A DNA stretch of 64,000 bases, taken from the NCBI RefSeq assembly GCF_040939455.1, contig NC_134116.1:70387900-70451899 (forward strand), written 5' to 3'. Both the position numbers and the translations under genes were made by a program. Positions within the stretch are counted from its first letter, which is position 1. Every line of letters begins with the position of its first letter. The notes below the pieces were generated by a model. That model saw nothing but the letters and a program-made list of their open reading frames with translations, was not told the DNA's origin and made no database searches. Origin of the DNA: Microcebus murinus. Lineage: Eukaryota > Chordata > Mammalia > Primates > Cheirogaleidae. Positions 36,398 to 49,652 of the stretch are shown piece by piece.

Positions 36398-37251
36398 CTA
36401 AAGGAGAAAAAGATCTCATCAAAAATAGCTAAATTTACTATTTTGAAATTCAGAGAAAATAGTGAAAATATGATGTGATGGCCTAGGTAAAGCAAACAGC
36501 ACATTCTGTACATTCTATATTCTATACCTGGAATGACTTTCCCCCATTTCTCTACCTGGAAAAGTTCTAATGATCATTCAAAATCACTTCCCTAACTCTC
36601 CCAGTCAGATATACTGTTGCTCTACTATCTTATCAGCTTATCATGCACTCAACACATTACAAACTAATCATTGCTTTAAGATTGTCTTTCCCACTGGACT
36701 GTACTAAGACTGTACACTAAGACTTCCTTGTGCAGCACAGTGCTTTAAACACAATAGACAATCAATCAATATATGTTAAATTAAAGACTCGAGAAATGAC
36801 TACCACAGAGTTCATGGCCTTAGACTCTATCCTATGTCCTACCTAACTAGCTCAAAAATGCATGACAATAATCTGTCATAGACTAACTTGGGGGAAAAGC
36901 ATAGACGAACATGGGCAAATCCAACACAATAACAATTAAAAGTACTATTAAAAGTACTATTCGTACCACCAAAAGGAACAGTGCATTTTAAAGAAGGTTT
37001 TGTGTATAGGTATATTCATATACATAATTTAAATATAATACCCATATTATAAAATAAAATAATACACAAATAAATAGAATTATATTGAATACAGATTTTT
37101 ATCAAAGAAACATATAATGGCTTTTCTAATGATTAAAAGTATTTAGCAATATAGGAGATTTGAAATTTTTTATTTGAAAGACACTGAAAATTAAGGAGAG
37201 AAAAAGATTAATTATAGACTAGAATTTTGCTATAGTATTCAAATTGCTTAC
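36398..37251 (-). other. NBEA intron between exons 37252-37375 and 36205-36397
   Basis: An intron of 854 bp. A stretch near 36.69-36.78 kb resembles the 3' end of L2. A short tandem duplication (attaaaagtact twice) lies near 36.94 kb. Nothing else is recognised. Confidence 0.7.
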
Positions 37252-37375
37252 CTTCTATTTTCCCGGCTATTACTAAAAAGTTTTATCATGTCAGATAAAA
37301 ATAAACGACGAACTTCCATCAGTTCTGCACTTGGAGTAGAGTTTTTTAACAAAGTTGCCACCACCTTAAGAATCA
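37252..37375 (-). CDS. NBEA: NBEA exon (MILKVVATLLKNS...NSRENRR)
   Basis: A 124-bp exon. With the split codons at both ends it encodes MILKVVATLLKNSTPSAE followed by LMEVRRLFLSDMIKLFSNS and RENRR. It starts with two bases finishing the Met codon and ends with two bases of an Arg codon. The acceptor is tttacag and the donor is gaag|gtaagc. The alternating hydrophobic pattern (ILKVVATLL, LFLSDMIKLF) is that of paired amphipathic helices, as expected in the armadillo-like or DUF4704-type solenoid of BEACH proteins. The reading frame is open only in the minus-strand NBEA frame. It is too short to stand out as an ORF, so it was found by following the protein sequence between its neighbours. Confidence 0.92.
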
Positions 37376-37600
37376 CTGTAAACAAAAAAACTTGAAGATT
37401 TATAACCATATCATATTTTCAACTCAAAAAGAATTTACTAATTTTCAGCTAAATACTTGGCACTATTATACCTGAGTTTTAAGTGTCATGAACTAAGTAA
37501 ATACCATAATGATTTAAGGGGTTAGAAAAGTTTTGATTTAGACTCAGATGTTGCCATGTTACTATTATCGCATTACAATAAAGAACTGCTATTTGCTCAC

Positions 37601-37682
37601 TTGGATTCTGAATTTTCACTGTAGAATCGGGCTCCGGATGTGGTTTGTGTACAACTTGAGTACACACTTGCTCTGTCAAGAT
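37601..37682 (-). CDS. NBEA: NBEA exon (ILTEQVCTQVVHK...KIQNP)
   Basis: An 82-bp exon with 27 codons plus one base, reading ILTEQVCTQVVHKPHPEP and ending in KIQNP. The acceptor is tctttcag and the donor is ccaa|gtgagc. Its last base (a) joins tg of the next exon to give the Met of NPMILK. It has a Pro/His-rich loop (HKPHPEPD) between helices of the alpha-solenoid region. The intron to the next exon is only 225 bp, the shortest in the window, so this exon and the two after it sit within 1.5 kb. No anomalies seen. Confidence 0.93.
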
Positions 37683-38032
37683 CTGAAAGATGAAGAATTT
37701 GAACTTCATTTAGAAAAGGATTTAAATCATAATTACAAAATATAGATATACAATGTAACTGCAAAAAATCTAAATTCAGTTCAAATCAAAAAAATCATCT
37801 CTTCTAAGAGATTTTCTAATGAATTCCATATACTTCTAAATTTTTTAACTCTGTATTCCTCAAATTTTATTTATAATGGATAGAGATAAAACCAGAACAA
37901 ATTTCTATGGAAGGAAAGATTAATTAGCAAATCCATTAGTTTATTCTATTTGAAATACCCTTTCAGTATCCATCCTTAATATTCCAATGTTGTGAATTAT
38001 AAACATTTGATTCTTTGTATCATCATTAATTA

Positions 38033-38056
38033 AAATAAAATAAATAAATAAATAAG
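38033..38056. repeat. Short AAAT-type microsatellite
   Basis: About five to six taaa units (aataaaataaataaataaat). Confidence 0.7.
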
Positions 38057-38257
38057 ACAATAAGATATGTCTTAGCTTGGGCCTTTACTTCAAAATGAAG
38101 TGTGACAAAGAAAAATTCTTCCTAACAATGTGGTTCATTGTTATTTACTGATGAGTGGTTTTTTAAAAATTTCTTTCAAATAACAAAAAATAGCAACAGT
38201 AGACCAAATAAAAGACAGAATTCTAAAACATTTACTAACTTTTTCAGTAAAATGTAG

Positions 38258-38390
38258 GCTCTACAAAAATAGGATTTTGTACATCATCTTCACTGTTACA
38301 TTCCTAGTGATTGGCACCGGTACCTAATGTACTATCAGTACTCAATAAATATTTGTTAAATGAAAGAATGGATAAATGAATTATATATAA
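38258..38390. repeat. L2-like 3' end
   Basis: The wording aggctctacaaaaatagga, gtacctaatgtactatcagt and actcaataaatatttgttaa follows the L2 3' end (ggctccttgagggcaggga ... actcaataaatatttgttga). Confidence 0.6.
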
Positions 38391-39115
38391 AAAATATATG
38401 TATGACTATTTACTGCATTTTAGGTCTTAGCTTGTGTATACCTATACTCTTAGATACATATAAACCTATTAAGGCTATATTTAACAAAGACTTCATTTTA
38501 TATCAGTGATTTAATTCCTATTTAGCCTTAACATGTACAAGTACAAAAACTATGGCAAAATTATAAACATTAGCTAAAAAGCCAATTGTACATATAGCTA
38601 TATTATAAAAGTTAAGGGAGAAAGTAAATTAAGAAACAAGGATGGTCTATTCTGATTAAAAAGGGACCATGACATCCAGAAGTGTCATTTTTCTTCCTTT
38701 TCTGCTTAAACTAGGAAAAGATAGGAAATTTATATAGTTATATTAGGAATGTACTTCAAAAAGGTATTGACTTGAAATAAAAGTTGACCTACTATTACTT
38801 AAATAACAAATATAGGGCAAAATTATCCCTATTCCCCTCATTCCCATACTTTTGTTGAAACTAAACACTTCATAATTACAACTAAGCAGTGCCTCAGAAT
38901 TTTCTGAACAGATCACCCTAGACATTCACTCCTAATCAAATAAAACTAAAATATGCAATAAAATTTATTTGAAAACCACGTACTAAAGAACAATCAATTA
39001 GTGGTTGGTATACACCTACCTACAAAGAGTTTTCACATCAATCTATTCCAAAGACCCTGGTGTGTACCTACAACTCAGTGGACAAGATCCCAGAAAATTC
39101 TTTTTACAAATAAGG

Positions 39116-39500
39116 GATTCAACTACTCAGCTTTAAGAAACAATGGTGATATAGCACCTCTTACATATTCCTGGATACAGCTGGAACCCATTCTACTAAG
39201 TGAAGTATCTCAAGAATGGAAAAACCAGCACCACATGTACTCACCAGCAAATTGGTATTAACGGATCAACACCTAAGTAGACATATAGGAATAACATTTA
39301 TCGGGTGTCGGGAGGGTGGGATGGGGAAGGAGGAAAGGGAGTAAGAAAGGGAGTAAGATCTTACTCCACAAGGAGTAAGATGTGCAACGTTTGGGGGATG
39401 GACATGATTGAAGCTCTTACTCGAGGGGGGAGGGGGGCATGGGCAATATAAGTAACCTTAACACTTGTACCCCCATAATACGCTAAAATAAAAAAATTTT
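39116..39500 (+). mobile_element. Severely 5'-truncated L1 (ORF2 end and 3' UTR), plus strand
   Basis: It shares its sequence with the 3' end of the L1 at 2759-4279 (tcaagaatggaaaaaccagc, accacatgtactcaccagca, gtacccccataatacgctaa, A tail), so both are from the same L1 lineage. It has a G-rich stretch (gaggggggaggggggcat) before the tail. The plus-strand ORF at 39001-39261 is only partly L1 and is not a gene. It runs opposite to NBEA. Confidence 0.85.
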
Positions 39501-39674
39501 AAAAATTTCAAAAAATATATAATATATTTTGGGAAGTTCCAGCTCCAAGAGAAAAGTTCTGGTAGTACTAAATCGACTCCCTTTGGGTTAAGAGTACAGA
39601 CTCTGGGGCCAAGTTGTATGGGTTCAGATCCTGGCTCTTCCACATACTAGACATTAAACTTTGGACAAACTGTT

Positions 39675-39710
39675 TAAATAAATAAATAAGTAAGTAAGTA
39701 AGTAAGTAAG
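39675..39710. repeat. Tetranucleotide microsatellite (AAAT then AAGT)
   Basis: A few taaa units change into seven taag units in a row, a compound microsatellite. Confidence 0.9.
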
Positions 39711-39762
39711 GGATTCAAAATAACTTCAGACAAGCTTGAAGAAAACCAGGCCTTACTCTTCC

Positions 39763-40105
39763 TGGCTGGGCGTGGTGGCTCACGCCTGTAATCCTAGCAC
39801 TCTGGGAGGCTGAGGCGCACGGATTGCTCGAGGTCAGGAGTTCAAAACCAGCCTGAGCAAGAGCGAGATCCTGTCTCTACCATAAATAGAAAGAAATTAA
39901 TTGGCCAACTAATATATAGAAAAAATTAGCCGGGCATGGTGGCGGATGTCTGTAGTCCCAGCTACTTGAGAGGCTGAAACAGCAGAAATGCTTGAGCCCA
40001 GGAGTTTGAGGTTGCTGTAAGCTAGGGTGACGCCATGGCACTCACTCTAGCCTGGGCAACAAAGCGAGACTCTGTCTCAAAAAAAAAAAAAAAAAAGAAA
40101 AGAAA
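39763..40105 (+). mobile_element. Full-length strepsirrhine-type Alu, plus strand, 24-bp TSD
   Basis: It starts ggctgggcgtggtggctcac, includes the block attaattggccaactaatat between monomers, and ends with an A tail. The flanks at 39739-39762 and 40106-40129 are 24-bp direct copies with one mismatch (both contain gaaaaccaggcc). Confidence 0.96.
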
Positions 40106-43100
40106 AAGAAAACCAGGCCATACTCTTCCATGATAGAGAATAGTCAAAACTTTCTCAATTGAAAGAGAAGAAATCACACTGCACAGAAAACAAAAGCATC
40201 ACCAGTTTTTAGTGTTGTCTTTTTAAGTCCTTATTTTATCATCTAACAATGAAGGGAATAATTGCCTTGCCTATCTAATAAAGCTTCTAGGAAGATTAAA
40301 TAATGCTCTGTAAATGAAAGTGCTTTGAAAACTATAACATACTCAAATATAAGAGCTATTATTAAAATTACAAATATATATGTAGAAACTCAATTCAGCA
40401 TGTATTTATTAAGAACCATTTATGTGCCCACATTCTGTTAAACATTTGGAGATGGGAAACAAGTTGCTAGGTGGAACTATATTTCTAGCAGCAATTTACT
40501 TAATTATCATTCTGGAGACAGGCATAAATGCATGCCCCTATTAAGTAATAAAATATGGTAGACTGTCATTAAGAACCCATGTGAGCTTAAAAAGGGAGAA
40601 GGGAAATAATGAGATATAAATAAGGAGAGATGAATATAGATATAAACATTTTAATGAAAAGAAGGGACTCAAGATGGTTCTATAGGTTTGAATGGATTTG
40701 CTAAGAGATACGCCAAGTAAGTAACACATTCCCTCCACCAAAACAAAATAAATAGTAAGGAGGTTCAGACCAGGTATGGACAAGAAAACAAATTTGTACT
40801 TAACACTTATAGCACATCTCAATTCACACTAGCCTCATTTTAAGTGTTCAACTACCACAAGTGCCTAAGTGGCTACAATACAGGTATAGGACAGGGAGGG
40901 AAACAACAATAAATCATAAGCAGGGGGTAACTTGATAAATATCCTATTTATACACATAGATTTGAGCCCAGCATTACACACGTAAATTTCATTTTATAAA
41001 TGGAATTATTTTATAATTCATGTGTTACAGAAAATCTTTTGGCATAAGCAGGGGATACTGCAGCTTTCTTTCTGACCCACCCACATCCTGGCTTCATCAT
41101 GCGTAAATCATTTTCCAGTATTAGTAGGCACAACTTCTTGAGAGAGGAGTGGTAAAAATGGCAAACTATTGACCCTATCATTACATGTAAGTGCCACTGT
41201 AGGTATATGAGTCAGAGAATCTTTATAGGTTTGGACAAACTACTTAACTTTTTGACTCTTAGTTTCTTTATCAGTCAAAAGAAAGTTTGAATAAGATGAT
41301 ATCTAATATACTGCCCACCTCTGAGATTCTATAATTTTAATTAAAAAGTCTTATTATAAAGTACTTAGCTTTAAACTCAACTAACTCATAAAATAATTTG
41401 TGCTCAAAAATTGTTTTACTATTACAGAAACAATTAAAGTAACTAAAAAAAATGTTTTCCTTTAAATCAATTATTTCTACAAGAAACTGAACTCTTCAAG
41501 TTATACTATCACATACCTATCTACCTCTGTCTACACTATGTGTTTCACTTAATCAAGGGAAAATCATGCAAAGAGAAGCTATAAAACAAAAATAATATCA
41601 AAATACTTATTAATAATAAAATAATGAATCATATTATTGAGATCTATAAGTACCTAAACATAAAAAAACATATTCTAAAATCTAACAAATAATTCCTAAG
41701 GATTTTAGAAGTGCTGCAAATCATTAACAAAAGAAAACATAATTATTCATAATTTATAGAAGTCAAAAAGCAAAACTAAAGATAGAAATAAAATGTAAGA
41801 AACAAATTGTACAAATATTGCAACTCCTAAAAAATGTGTGCATAAAAATAGCTTTGAGTCATTTCAAAGAAAGGTCCATTAAAGCCAACTTTATATTACC
41901 TAAATTCACCTCAGAAAAGTAGGACAGGTATATTTTCTTAATAATTTTCTGGTTTTCAGAATAATTAAGATATATTTTTATATCTTCATAACTTACACAA
42001 TGTTGTCTGACATATCCTGCTAAAAGTCTAAGTGACTTTATGCCTTAATATTTGTTTACTATATTTTAGGCATCTTATCAGACTTAAAAGTTTTAAAGAT
42101 CATTATGACATCACCATTATCCTAATAGGACTTCAAAACAATTTGCTAAAATAAATAATCAATTCTTTTTTATTCTATTTTAAAATATCAATTAACAACA
42201 CCATAGATTTTGACATAGTTCTTTACTATTTCTGGACTTGATTTACATCTTCCTAGAATTGTAGGAATATTTAATTTATTTTGATACACTGCCAGGGTTA
42301 AGACAATTTCCCCAAACCAAGAAAAGAAAATGAAGATTAAGAAAAGATGTCCTGGATATCTGGATAATCAACCAACTGATTCTTGCTAAGAGTGCAGGAC
42401 TGGTTGATGCTCACAAGGTGAATTAAAACCAAACTGCAAGCTGTTTGCCTTTTTAAATTAAATTTCATTTCTATGTTAATGAAAATTTAAGTGGATACCT
42501 ATCACATGAGTTTTAATTTTTTGCAAGTAGATGCCACCCACCAAATGATGCAGTCTTTAAACTCAGGTGATTCAGAAATGAATGCAATGTTATTTTGATA
42601 ATACAATTTGTTGTGTCAGTAGTATTAAAGCTTATGCTGAAGACCCTTTCTGCTATTTTATGGGACCAATAGTGCTGACCAATCATTTATCATCTTTATT
42701 TTTATGACTTTGTGTATACTTACATTAACTTTTCTTGTTAGAATATGAGTTCTTTATGAACTTAAGGTCATTCAAAATTATCAATCTTGAATTTATCAAT
42801 TAGCTGTGATTATTATTCTATTTTAAAAACAGGTATTATCACCAAATTAGTCATTCTGACTTTTCCTCACTCTCAGAGTCAGCAACAACTTGGCTTTGTT
42901 TTTTGTAGAATATCATTAGAGACCAAATCTGGATACTAGGAGTACACATGGGTGCAGGTGGTAGGTAAATATGCCGCTCCACTTGCTGTTGAGTCACTTT
43001 TCAGGAAGTTTAATGGAAATACATATGTGTGTATACACACACATGACATTTTATTATCTTAAGGTTCAAAATATGCAGTGGTTTTTTAAATTTCACATAT

Positions 43101-43429
43101 TGTGTTATTATTCTATACTGTTATTGTAATATAAAGTTTCATTGACTACACAAACTTTCTCCTCTATTGTCAAATAATAGGACAAAAACAAGCAGAAGAT
43201 CAGAAATTCACATAGGTAAACAATGATTAAAATACTTATATTGCCATCATTGACCAAAGCAATTATAAGGTTTTAAAAAAAGACATAAACACAAATTCAT
43301 CAATATTACACACTAGCATTCAGAAACATAATCTGATATTGTAAGCAAGATTTTGATTCAGGGGAGGATTTAATGCTGTCACTTGTAGGTAGATTCTAAC
43401 ATTTTTGCCTTATGCACATATATTATAGA

Positions 43430-43620
43430 ACTTGCCTATTTTATGACCATTTATTTGTGATATGACATAGAGCAAGTTATTTGACCTGTGAGTCTCAGTT
43501 TGTCTGTTTTAAAAGGCAATAAAAATACCAGTATCATAGGGTAGTTGTAAGATCTGATATATTAATAATATATATAAAGAAGATGATTGTCATAAATAGT
43601 CAATAAAAGGGAGTTACCAT
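43430..43620 (+). repeat. MIR-like SINE remnant
   Basis: Contains agagcaagttatttgacctg, gtctcagtttgtctgtttta and gtagttgtaagatctgatat in MIR order. Confidence 0.6.
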
Positions 43621-43963
43621 TAGGGAAATACAAAATCAGAATCAAGAAAGGAAATGACTCACCATACTCTGCATAGAGTAGGCCATTCTACTAGTGCTTA
43701 TTCAGTTCTGTAGGCCAAATATTAAAGCAATACTAAAAATTACTATAATTTAAAAAGGCATTGCTCTGGAGGCTGGAGTCTACAAATCACATGTTTTGAG
43801 GAAAGATTGACACAAAGTGGAAATAATTAAGATCAGAAATTAAAAAATCAGAGTGGCCAAAAGTATTTTTGTTTATCAAAAGAGCACTCTTAAAATTTAC
43901 CAATGAGAATATAAAACAGAGAAAAATGAAATAAAATCGTTAAAAGTAATGTTATAGATCAGG

Positions 43964-44168
43964 GATCAGAAAACTATTATCTGTGGACCAAATCTGGAAT
44001 GCCACCTGTTTCATAATGCGGTTTTACTGGAACACAGTCCATTTTGTTCATACTGTCCACAGTTGCTTCTAGGTTGCAATTATAAAGTTGAGAAGTTGTG
44101 ACAGATACCATATAGCCCACAAAGCCTAAAATATTTACTATCTGTCCCTTTACCAGAAATGTCTACCC
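43964..44168. mobile_element. hAT-type DNA transposon remnant
   Basis: Same family as 26371-26590: cagggatcagaaaactatta at one end; ttttactggaacacagtcca and aaagcctaaaatatttacta inside. Confidence 0.75.
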
Positions 44169-44439
44169 TCCCCAGCTACAGATGAATATTTTATAATAAA
44201 TGTATTTGTAATATATTAAGTGCAAAAAGGACACAAAATTATAGTAGGAAATTTTATGAGTTGCATGTACAAGTTGAGAAAAAAATTAGATATATTTTAC
44301 TTCTAAATTAAATATTAATGGAGATACTAATAGGTAAATTTTATATTTGTGCTTTTCTATATTTTCCACATTTTTATAATGAATGCCTATTAATTCTGAT
44401 GTCAGATTTAAAAACAGTTTTTAATAAAGAACAACAGAG

Positions 44440-44660
44440 GGAGTTACATTTCTCTGAGTTGCTGTAGAGCAACTTTTTATATAAAACATCAAATAGTAAG
44501 TATTTTAGGATTTGTAGATCAGATGGTCTCTATTACAACTACTAAATTCTTTCACTGTAGTATGAAGTCTCACCCATGGACTACACATAAATGAATGAGC
44601 ATGGCTATGTTCCAATAAAATTTTAACATTTACAGACACTTAAATTTGAAATTCATATCA
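44440..44660. mobile_element. hAT-type DNA transposon remnant, opposite orientation
   Basis: The reverse-oriented relative of the copy at 43964-44168: atagtaagtattttaggatt, agcatggctatgttccaata. Confidence 0.68.
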
Positions 44661-45149
44661 TTTAACACATCCCAAAGTATTCTTTCCCCCCACCCCATCA
44701 TTTAAAAATGCAAAAGCTATCCCATTTGAGGTCTAGGTAAAATCTGGAATTGAGCCTATCTGGCCTATAGCTTAAACGAAAATAATGTAGTCTTCAGAAA
44801 TTTGAATTTGTCCCATATTAATTTAAAATTATAATGTAATTCCATTCCGAATCTCAGTATCTGCCTTCCTCACTGTCTCTCATTTTCATTTTTTAAAATT
44901 TTTGTGAAGAAATCTGCAATGATAAGATATTGTTTTATATTTTCTAATGACTACTTTTACAAGTCAGGAATATTATTATACATGTTTAGTAATATCTGTG
45001 AGTATTCTTTTAGCGTGACTATAGTGGCCTTGCATAACAGACACAAACATTGCTGTCTAAATCTATTAAAAAAACCAATCTCTACTCCACTGTATTTCAT
45101 TTTATTTTGATGTATTTTAAAAAACAAGAGTTATGTTCAGCAATACACA

Positions 45150-45490
45150 TGGTATGTGAAACACCACTGAGTTATTGAATCCTTGTGATTCCTGGTATGC
45201 CAAGCAACAGTGCAAAGTGATTAGAACATGACAAACATTCTTGTTGCAGCTATCTGTGGTTGTGGCACAAAAGTAGTCATAGGCAACACCTCAATAAATG
45301 AGTGTGGCTTTATTCCAATAAAACTACAGACACTGAAATTTGAAAATCATTTAAATTTTACATGTCTTATATTATTGTTCTTTTGATTGTTTTCTCAATT
45401 TGGAAATACAAAAACAATCCTTAGCTTTGCAGGCATACAAAAAAGGATATTGGTAGTTTGCCAATCCTTGTACTAGAGAAAAGAAGTAGG
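45150..45490. mobile_element. hAT-type DNA transposon remnant, possibly interrupted
   Basis: Contains gtgtggctttattccaataa and, after about 120 unrelated-looking bases, tggtagtttgccaatccttg, the end wording of the same family. Either a diverged longer copy or one split by another insertion. Confidence 0.55.
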
Positions 45491-46146
45491 ACCAATGAAG
45501 GTAAGTTATAAGAAAGTAGAATTAAGGTTTCAATATAAGAAAATATTCCTAATATTTTATGGCATTTAAAAAATAAAATAGCTATTTTGTGAGGCAGTAC
45601 ATATATTTCACAGAAAACACTGAACCCAAAGCTATATGACCATCTGTTAGAAGTGATGAGAAAGGGACTTCCAAATTGAAATGAAAAGATCTACAGATTC
45701 TTCCGGATATCATTTTTACAAATAATTCTTACCTACATTTTATACCATTATCAACTCTTGCTTTTAAGTTGGTAGTTGCTAGATATTAGAAGCAGAAAGA
45801 GAGACAGGAAAAGATAGGGAGATGGAGGTGGGGGTGGGGAAGTAGAACTAAATGTAACACATAAGGGGGTGCAGATTATATGAGAAAGACTATGAAGTTG
45901 GTCAGCCAAACCACACTCAAAGAAAAGCTCTTAGACCAACATAAAAAGATTAGCAAATAATTGTACATGGATATGTTTTAAAATGAAATAAAAAAATAAG
46001 ATATGTATTCATCTTTTTTTAATGATTACAGCTTTATCTTTTTAAATTAACTAGATTTGAGACCAACTAGTGATCTCAATCACATAGATTACGAAGGTTT
46101 CCATTGAATACATTTAAAATTTTCATCACACATTTTTCATTTTTAC

Positions 46147-46255
46147 CTCATAAAGTGTGTTGTATGTAGTGACAGTCACAGTGTTTGTATGCAACATCAG
46201 CCTTTCTCCAAGAAGAGTGAAAAGGCTATGGGTGTGCATAATTTCGACTTTTCTC
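46147..46255 (-). CDS. NBEA: NBEA exon (RKVEIMHTHSL...YNTLYE), most upstream exon in window
   Basis: A 109-bp exon encoding 36 complete codons, from RKVEIMHTHS to TTYNTLYE, after one base that completes a codon begun in the previous exon. The acceptor is a pyrimidine-rich tract ending in ctctctag, and the donor is gag|gtaaaa. The peptide belongs to the armadillo-like helical region in the N-terminal half of neurobeachin, cytosolic and without membrane segments. It joins in phase 0 to the exon at 37601-37682, across an intron of about 8.5 kb. The exon before it was not found in the remaining 17.7 kb and should lie outside the window. Sequence and phase fit leave little doubt about this exon. 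Confidence 0.93.
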
Positions 46256-47089
46256 CTAGAGAGAAGGGGAAAAAAACACCATGAAACACACTGGATTCTC
46301 TGATCACATAACTTTTGGATTAGAAAGTGAAATTTGTAAACAGATACAGAATTATACAATTGTTTTAATGACGTTCCCCTCACAAAAAGAAACAACAGTT
46401 TATAACAAAGATATCTTCTAAAGATTCAAAACTATTAATTACTTCTCAAAGTATCTGTATAAACAAAAATGTGATATATATAAATTATAGAATATTATAC
46501 AAATGTTGATGACTATTATTTTCAAATTTCTAATAATTATTTGGAAGTTACTTTTATTGGATTACAATTATTAGTTTCCTCTTACAAAGAGACCTCATAA
46601 TTTTTAAATCAAGTCTGTCCAAATCCAAAGTCTATAAAATAGTAACAAACCATAACATCAAGAACCTAAAATTATGTTTAAAAGTGAATACTCTAACCAT
46701 AATGTGGATCATAAAGCAAAATAATTCTACATAAGTAAAGAGGACTCATTATTGCTTGTATTTTTTGTCTACCAATGGATTAAAAGATAAAACAAAATAG
46801 CTTTTAATTACTATTGGGTGATTTAACTGTTTCTACCCCACACCAATAATTAGAATAGAAAGTCCTATTAAAGGCCTCCTGGAATACTTAGCTCTAGCTC
46901 AGGTAATTACTACATGCCTCTCATTTGTATCACTTAGAATTCAAGATCTGGATCTTCTTGTCTACCAAATGGTGGCATTAAGGTATAAATGCCTTTTACC
47001 AGAAGCTTTCCCAAACCTATGTATCATTTCTTTCTTTTTCTATTGTTCTTTGTTTGCATTTGGCAACTATGATACAGTCTGACAATATA

Positions 47090-47430
47090 ATTGCCAAATT
47101 GTTCCCTCTTCCTGGTCTACAGCTATATTACATTTTCAGCCCCTCTTTCAGCTAGGTGTGGCCATTTAACTGAGTTCTAGCCAATTAAATATAAACAGAA
47201 AAGATGTGAACTATTTTTAGGTCCAGCCCATAGAAAAAGTACTCATGCACATCCCTCATGCTCTTTCCCCAAGCCAGCAACACAGGAGCCATATGATGAA
47301 GACAATGGAACCACACGATGAAAGAAATGCCTGCGTCTCTAAATCACTGCTTACAAGAGAATCACCTACTGAGGAAAACCTATTTGGATATTAAGTGAAC
47401 AAGAAAGAAACTACCAGCTTGATAAGTGAC
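47090..47430. repeat. Old interspersed repeat, class not assigned
   Basis: The wording ggtgtggccatttaactgag, ttctagccaattaaatataa, caggagccatatgatgaaga and ggatattaagtgaacaagaa resembles a common old mammalian repeat whose family I cannot name with confidence. Confidence 0.45.
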
Positions 47431-49589
47431 TAGAATTTCACTATCTTTTACACAGTGATTGTTACTATAATTAAGACAGAAATCAAATGAACTATTTATC
47501 TGGGTACCATTCACTGTAAATCCTCTCTTCTAAGATCAGCCTCCAAAATCCACACTCCACAACAAAAGATACAGGACAGCTGGTCCCCTCACCCAAACCT
47601 CCTCAGTTCAGGGAGAAAAGCAACAAAATTACCTAAACTCACAAGGAAGATAGGGCATTTGTCCTGTGGCTGCATTTGCAAAGCACTTAAATAGGACTGA
47701 AAAAGGTCTAACTGGCCATTAAAAAACAAGACTAATGGATATTATGAGATTATGGAGGAGAAGGCTTAAGTCTTTTCCAATTCAAGCCACATTCAAGAAA
47801 AGGAGACCTGAAACTTTCATTTGCTCCCAAGCAGAAATAAGCAAATGCCAAAGCATTGCCCTTGATACATATCTGCTACTAGGAGCTGGTAAAACCTATG
47901 TCTAAATTAGGCAATCTGGAATTTAGAATAATCTCCTAACTGTACCTCTACAACTTCAGCTACCAAAGAAATTCATGGCCTCTTGAGTATCTTCTCTTGC
48001 AATGTAAATGTTTATACAGATGTTTAATTCTAGGTTTGCAGGGAATTTGAAAATACTGTGTATACAACAGGAAAGGGATGGGTCAACTTCATTCTGTAGT
48101 TTACTTTAAAACAATACTTTCCAATAAATTTTGCTGCATAGCAGTCAAGAGATAATCGAAATGCCATCCATTACATCAGGCAGGGAATGAGTGCACTGGC
48201 CCTGTACACCACATGATTTTGTTTCCCACAGGACTTCTAATGAAATACCTAGCTCTATGGATTCAGTTCAGGTAGAATATTTACTGAAAAAACTAACACT
48301 GTAAACATATTTACCTTTAAGACCTAAACAGACTTCAGTTTTTAGGGCCTATTTTCTTTATATATTGAATTTTACAGGATTTGTGCCCACTTGGATCAAG
48401 AGTGCAATCTATTTTTTCAAAAGAATAACTTTTTATTCATGCAAATTACAGATTTATAAGCTTACTAAACACTCCACTGAAATGTATTCCAATTTCTTTC
48501 TACACAAAATAACCTTTTCTTTTTGAATGGTCAAGATATACTTCCTGTTACAAATTCAGAGAATATGTGAAAACAGTAAAAAAAGAAAAGAGAACCTATA
48601 ATTCCAGATATAAATCATTATAAATATCATTTTATGTTCTTCCAGATTAATTATTATATATATATAAATCTATATATGACAGATATAAATATCAATATAA
48701 TGGAAATTGTTCTATATAATGTAATTTGTAGCTTATTTCCTTTAAATCAACACTATATTGTGTCTTTTCCAGTGTCATTAAAAATAACTGATAATAAAAA
48801 TGTAGCATAATTAATTCACTACTGTTGGCCATTTATGTTATTTCCAAGTTTGTTTCTTACCATAAACAATTTTTCCTTTAGGTAAACCTTTGGGCATATC
48901 CATGGTTATTTCCTTAAGATAAATTCTTACAACTAAAATTATCAGGTTAAAAAGCTTTAATTTTAATATTTTATGAGACTTTGCTAAACTGACCTCTAAA
49001 AATACGTACATTCATATTTCCATCAATAAGGCATATGCCTTTTACCAGCAGCTTTACCAAATCTATGTATAATAATAATGATAAAAATACTCAATATGGT
49101 ATATAAAACATAGATGTAATTTTCATTTGTAAGAAATGCTAACACATGTTCAAAAGTTATTTTTACCATTTATACTACTTCCAAGAACTGCCTGATATTG
49201 TCCTGTGAACATTTTTTTCTCTGTGTGGTCATCTTTTTCCTACTGGTTATAAGAACCCTAATAAGATAAAGGAAATCATTCCTTTATGAAATAATTGACA
49301 AATATTTGTTTTCTTGAATAAAACCTGTCAAGCTTCAACCCTATCATTTCTACATTTGGAGTTAATATTAGAAAGATGACCTATATCTAGTAATCAGTTA
49401 ATAATCATTCTTTCTCTTACAGCATTTTAAATGATTTTTACTTTAACTCATTTTTCATAATAATTACTTGATTATGTTAAATGAAACACAACATAGAAAT
49501 TTAAGCAGTACAGGGAAATGCAAAGTATAAGTTTTAAAATTCCACTACCCAAAAGTAATACAATAAACAATAATAAACATTAAAACTCT

Positions 49590-49652
49590 TCATGGAGAAG
49601 GAGGAGAAAGGAGAAGGGAAGGGAGAGAGAATGAGGAAGGAAGGATAGAAGA
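49590..49652. repeat. GA-rich low-complexity tract
   Basis: An almost pure purine run (ggagaaggaggagaaaggag, aagggaagggagagagaatg). Confidence 0.85.

Larger units (their letters stand above)
37683..46146 (-). other. NBEA intron between exons 46147-46255 and 37601-37682
   Basis: An intron of about 8.5 kb. It holds an L2-like 3' end (38.26-38.39 kb), a sense-strand L1 3' end (39.12-39.50 kb), a tetranucleotide microsatellite (39675-39710), a full Alu with 24-bp target duplications (39.74-40.13 kb), a MIR-like stretch (43.43-43.62 kb) and a cluster of hAT-type DNA transposon remnants (43.96-45.49 kb). The region from 40.2 to 43.4 kb looks like unique AT-rich intron. Confidence 0.75.
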
